This document shows positions 63,182 to 64,000 of a stretch of DNA of 64,000 bases, in pieces; the first letter of the stretch is position 1, and the number at the start of each line of letters is the position of its first letter. Made by a program: the position numbers and the translations under genes. Under the pieces are notes generated by a model. It made no database searches, was not told where the DNA came from, and saw nothing but the letters and a program-made list of their open reading frames with translations. Source of the DNA: Neodontobutis hainanensis (taxonomy: Eukaryota > Chordata > Actinopteri > Gobiiformes > Odontobutidae); the NCBI GenBank assembly GCA_024349245.1, contig JALDNG010000769.1, positions 1-64,000 of the forward strand, given 5' to 3'.

Positions 63182-63831
63182 CTAACGATAATGAGGAAAT
63201 AGCTTAGAAGATATATCTTGAATCAGCCAATCAATAGCAGGTTTAATGTTATACTTTGTGACAGCAGAGCATTCAAACACTTTAAATTTGTAACTTTTTT
63301 TCGATTCAAGTTCAAGTATCTTGGAATTATAAGATTGATAACTTTAATAATTTCAGATTGTTCCAGACAGTTCGAAAGATCTTGTTTGTTCGCAAGAATA
63401 AGCAAAGAGGCGCCAAATAATCGCTAAAGATTAGTAAAAATTTTAAAACTTCTTCGATCAAGAGATTATCTAATTCTTCCTTGCATAACATGAGTCGGTT
63501 TCTGTCAGAAGCGTCTATAACCCAAATGATACCATCGGTTTCTTCAAAGTAATTCCTCCAAAAGCAGCGTAAATTCTTTTGACCGCCCACGTCCCAAAAA
63601 TTCAGTACATAACTCTCGTCAGAAATTCATACTTTTCGTAGGCCATTGTTCGTATTTGAAATCCTATTGTTGGACCGATGCATGAAATGTCTTCCTCAAG
63701 GATCGACTTGACAAAACTTGTTTTACCTGCATTATCTAAACCCCTTAAATTAGTGACGAAATTTACAAAATTAATATTCTTATACTCTTCTCTTTTAGCT
63801 TACGTTTTTTAATTATCTTATAAAGAACCAT
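63182..63831 (-). CDS. ARL2: ARL2-type small GTPase
   Basis: ADP-ribosylation-factor-like GTPase 2, a regulator of tubulin folding cofactors and of carriers of lipidated cargo. Five exons (63767-63831, 63633-63743, 63450-63612, 63343-63423, 63182-63319) with introns of 23, 20, 26 and 23 nt give 185 aa against 184 in human, aligned end to end with no gap of note. Motifs: P-loop GLDNAGKT, switch I PTIGFQIRT, switch II WDVGGQKNLR, then YFEETDGIIWVIDASDR, ILANKQDL (guanine specificity) and CSAVT. All nucleotide-binding residues are intact. The second ATG (MVLYKIIKK) is taken as the start because it aligns with MGLLTILKK of ARL2; an in-frame ATG nine bases upstream is the alternative. Residue 2 is Val, so there is no myristoylation site. 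TGCGCA lies at the start. Confidence 0.94.
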
Positions 63832-64000
63832 TTTGCGCATGTGTTTAGAACATAAACTTACACGTAATTGTACCTACGTGACTAAAACCAACTAATTCTA
63901 ATGGGTTTATTAGCTAAATTCTGTCGGTCTTCTAAATAACACGTTTAATAAAAATTTATGATCTCTGCGTTCTAATTTACAAAAAGTTGTCAAAGAAATT

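Noticed and set aside
1..64000. CRISPR arrays, rRNA genes, bacterial operons and ribosome binding sites
   Set aside because: None seen; gene structure is eukaryotic throughout.

Overview
The window looks like nuclear DNA of a small metazoan with an AT-rich genome (roughly 28% GC by eye). It carries a U1 snRNA gene, single-copy eukaryotic housekeeping genes, an EGF/DSL-type membrane protein, and animal-type DNA transposons (Tc1/IS630, hAT, Merlin). The striking feature is intron size. In every gene that can be aligned to a known family, exons are separated mostly by GT..AG introns of about 16-27 nt, most often 22-23 nt, and removing them restores an uninterrupted family-like protein. Among animals, such introns are a published hallmark of dicyemid mesozoans; I infer a dicyemid-like source, not proven.

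Layout. 1.2-2.8 kb (+): adenylosuccinate synthetase homologue with altered catalytic residues. 4.8-5.2 kb (-): unidentified small gene. 10.9-11.6 kb (-): RhoGAP-domain protein. 18.3-18.9 kb (+), 20.4-21.2 kb (-) and 19.8-20.2 kb (-): unidentified coding regions. 21.8-23.6 kb: decayed hAT transposon. 24.2-25.0 kb: decayed Merlin transposase. 28.8-29.0 kb (+): U1 snRNA. 33.3-33.9 kb (+): SEC20/BNIP1 SNARE. 34.9-35.3 kb: small ORF and integrase-like remnant. 35.3-45.0 kb: nearly empty AT-rich DNA with one MULE-like scrap. 45.0-47.9 kb (-): EGF/DSL-like type I membrane protein containing a perfect 87-bp tandem duplication. 49.1-50.4 kb: nearly complete Tc1/IS630 element. 53.0-53.3, 54.7-55.4 and 58.6-58.8 kb: unidentified coding candidates. 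63.2-63.8 kb (-): ARL2 small GTPase.

The genes are not an operon and are unrelated in function (purine synthesis, Rho regulation, ER-Golgi SNARE, cell-surface signalling, ARL2 GTPase). U1 is the one gene that bears on the others: its 5' end is the canonical ACUUACCUG, so normal 5' splice-site recognition must work on introns about 20 nt long. Genes are very short while intergenic DNA is long, so the compaction affects introns and not the genome as a whole. Conventional ORF calling misses almost every gene here because the exons are short and frame-shifted by the micro-introns.
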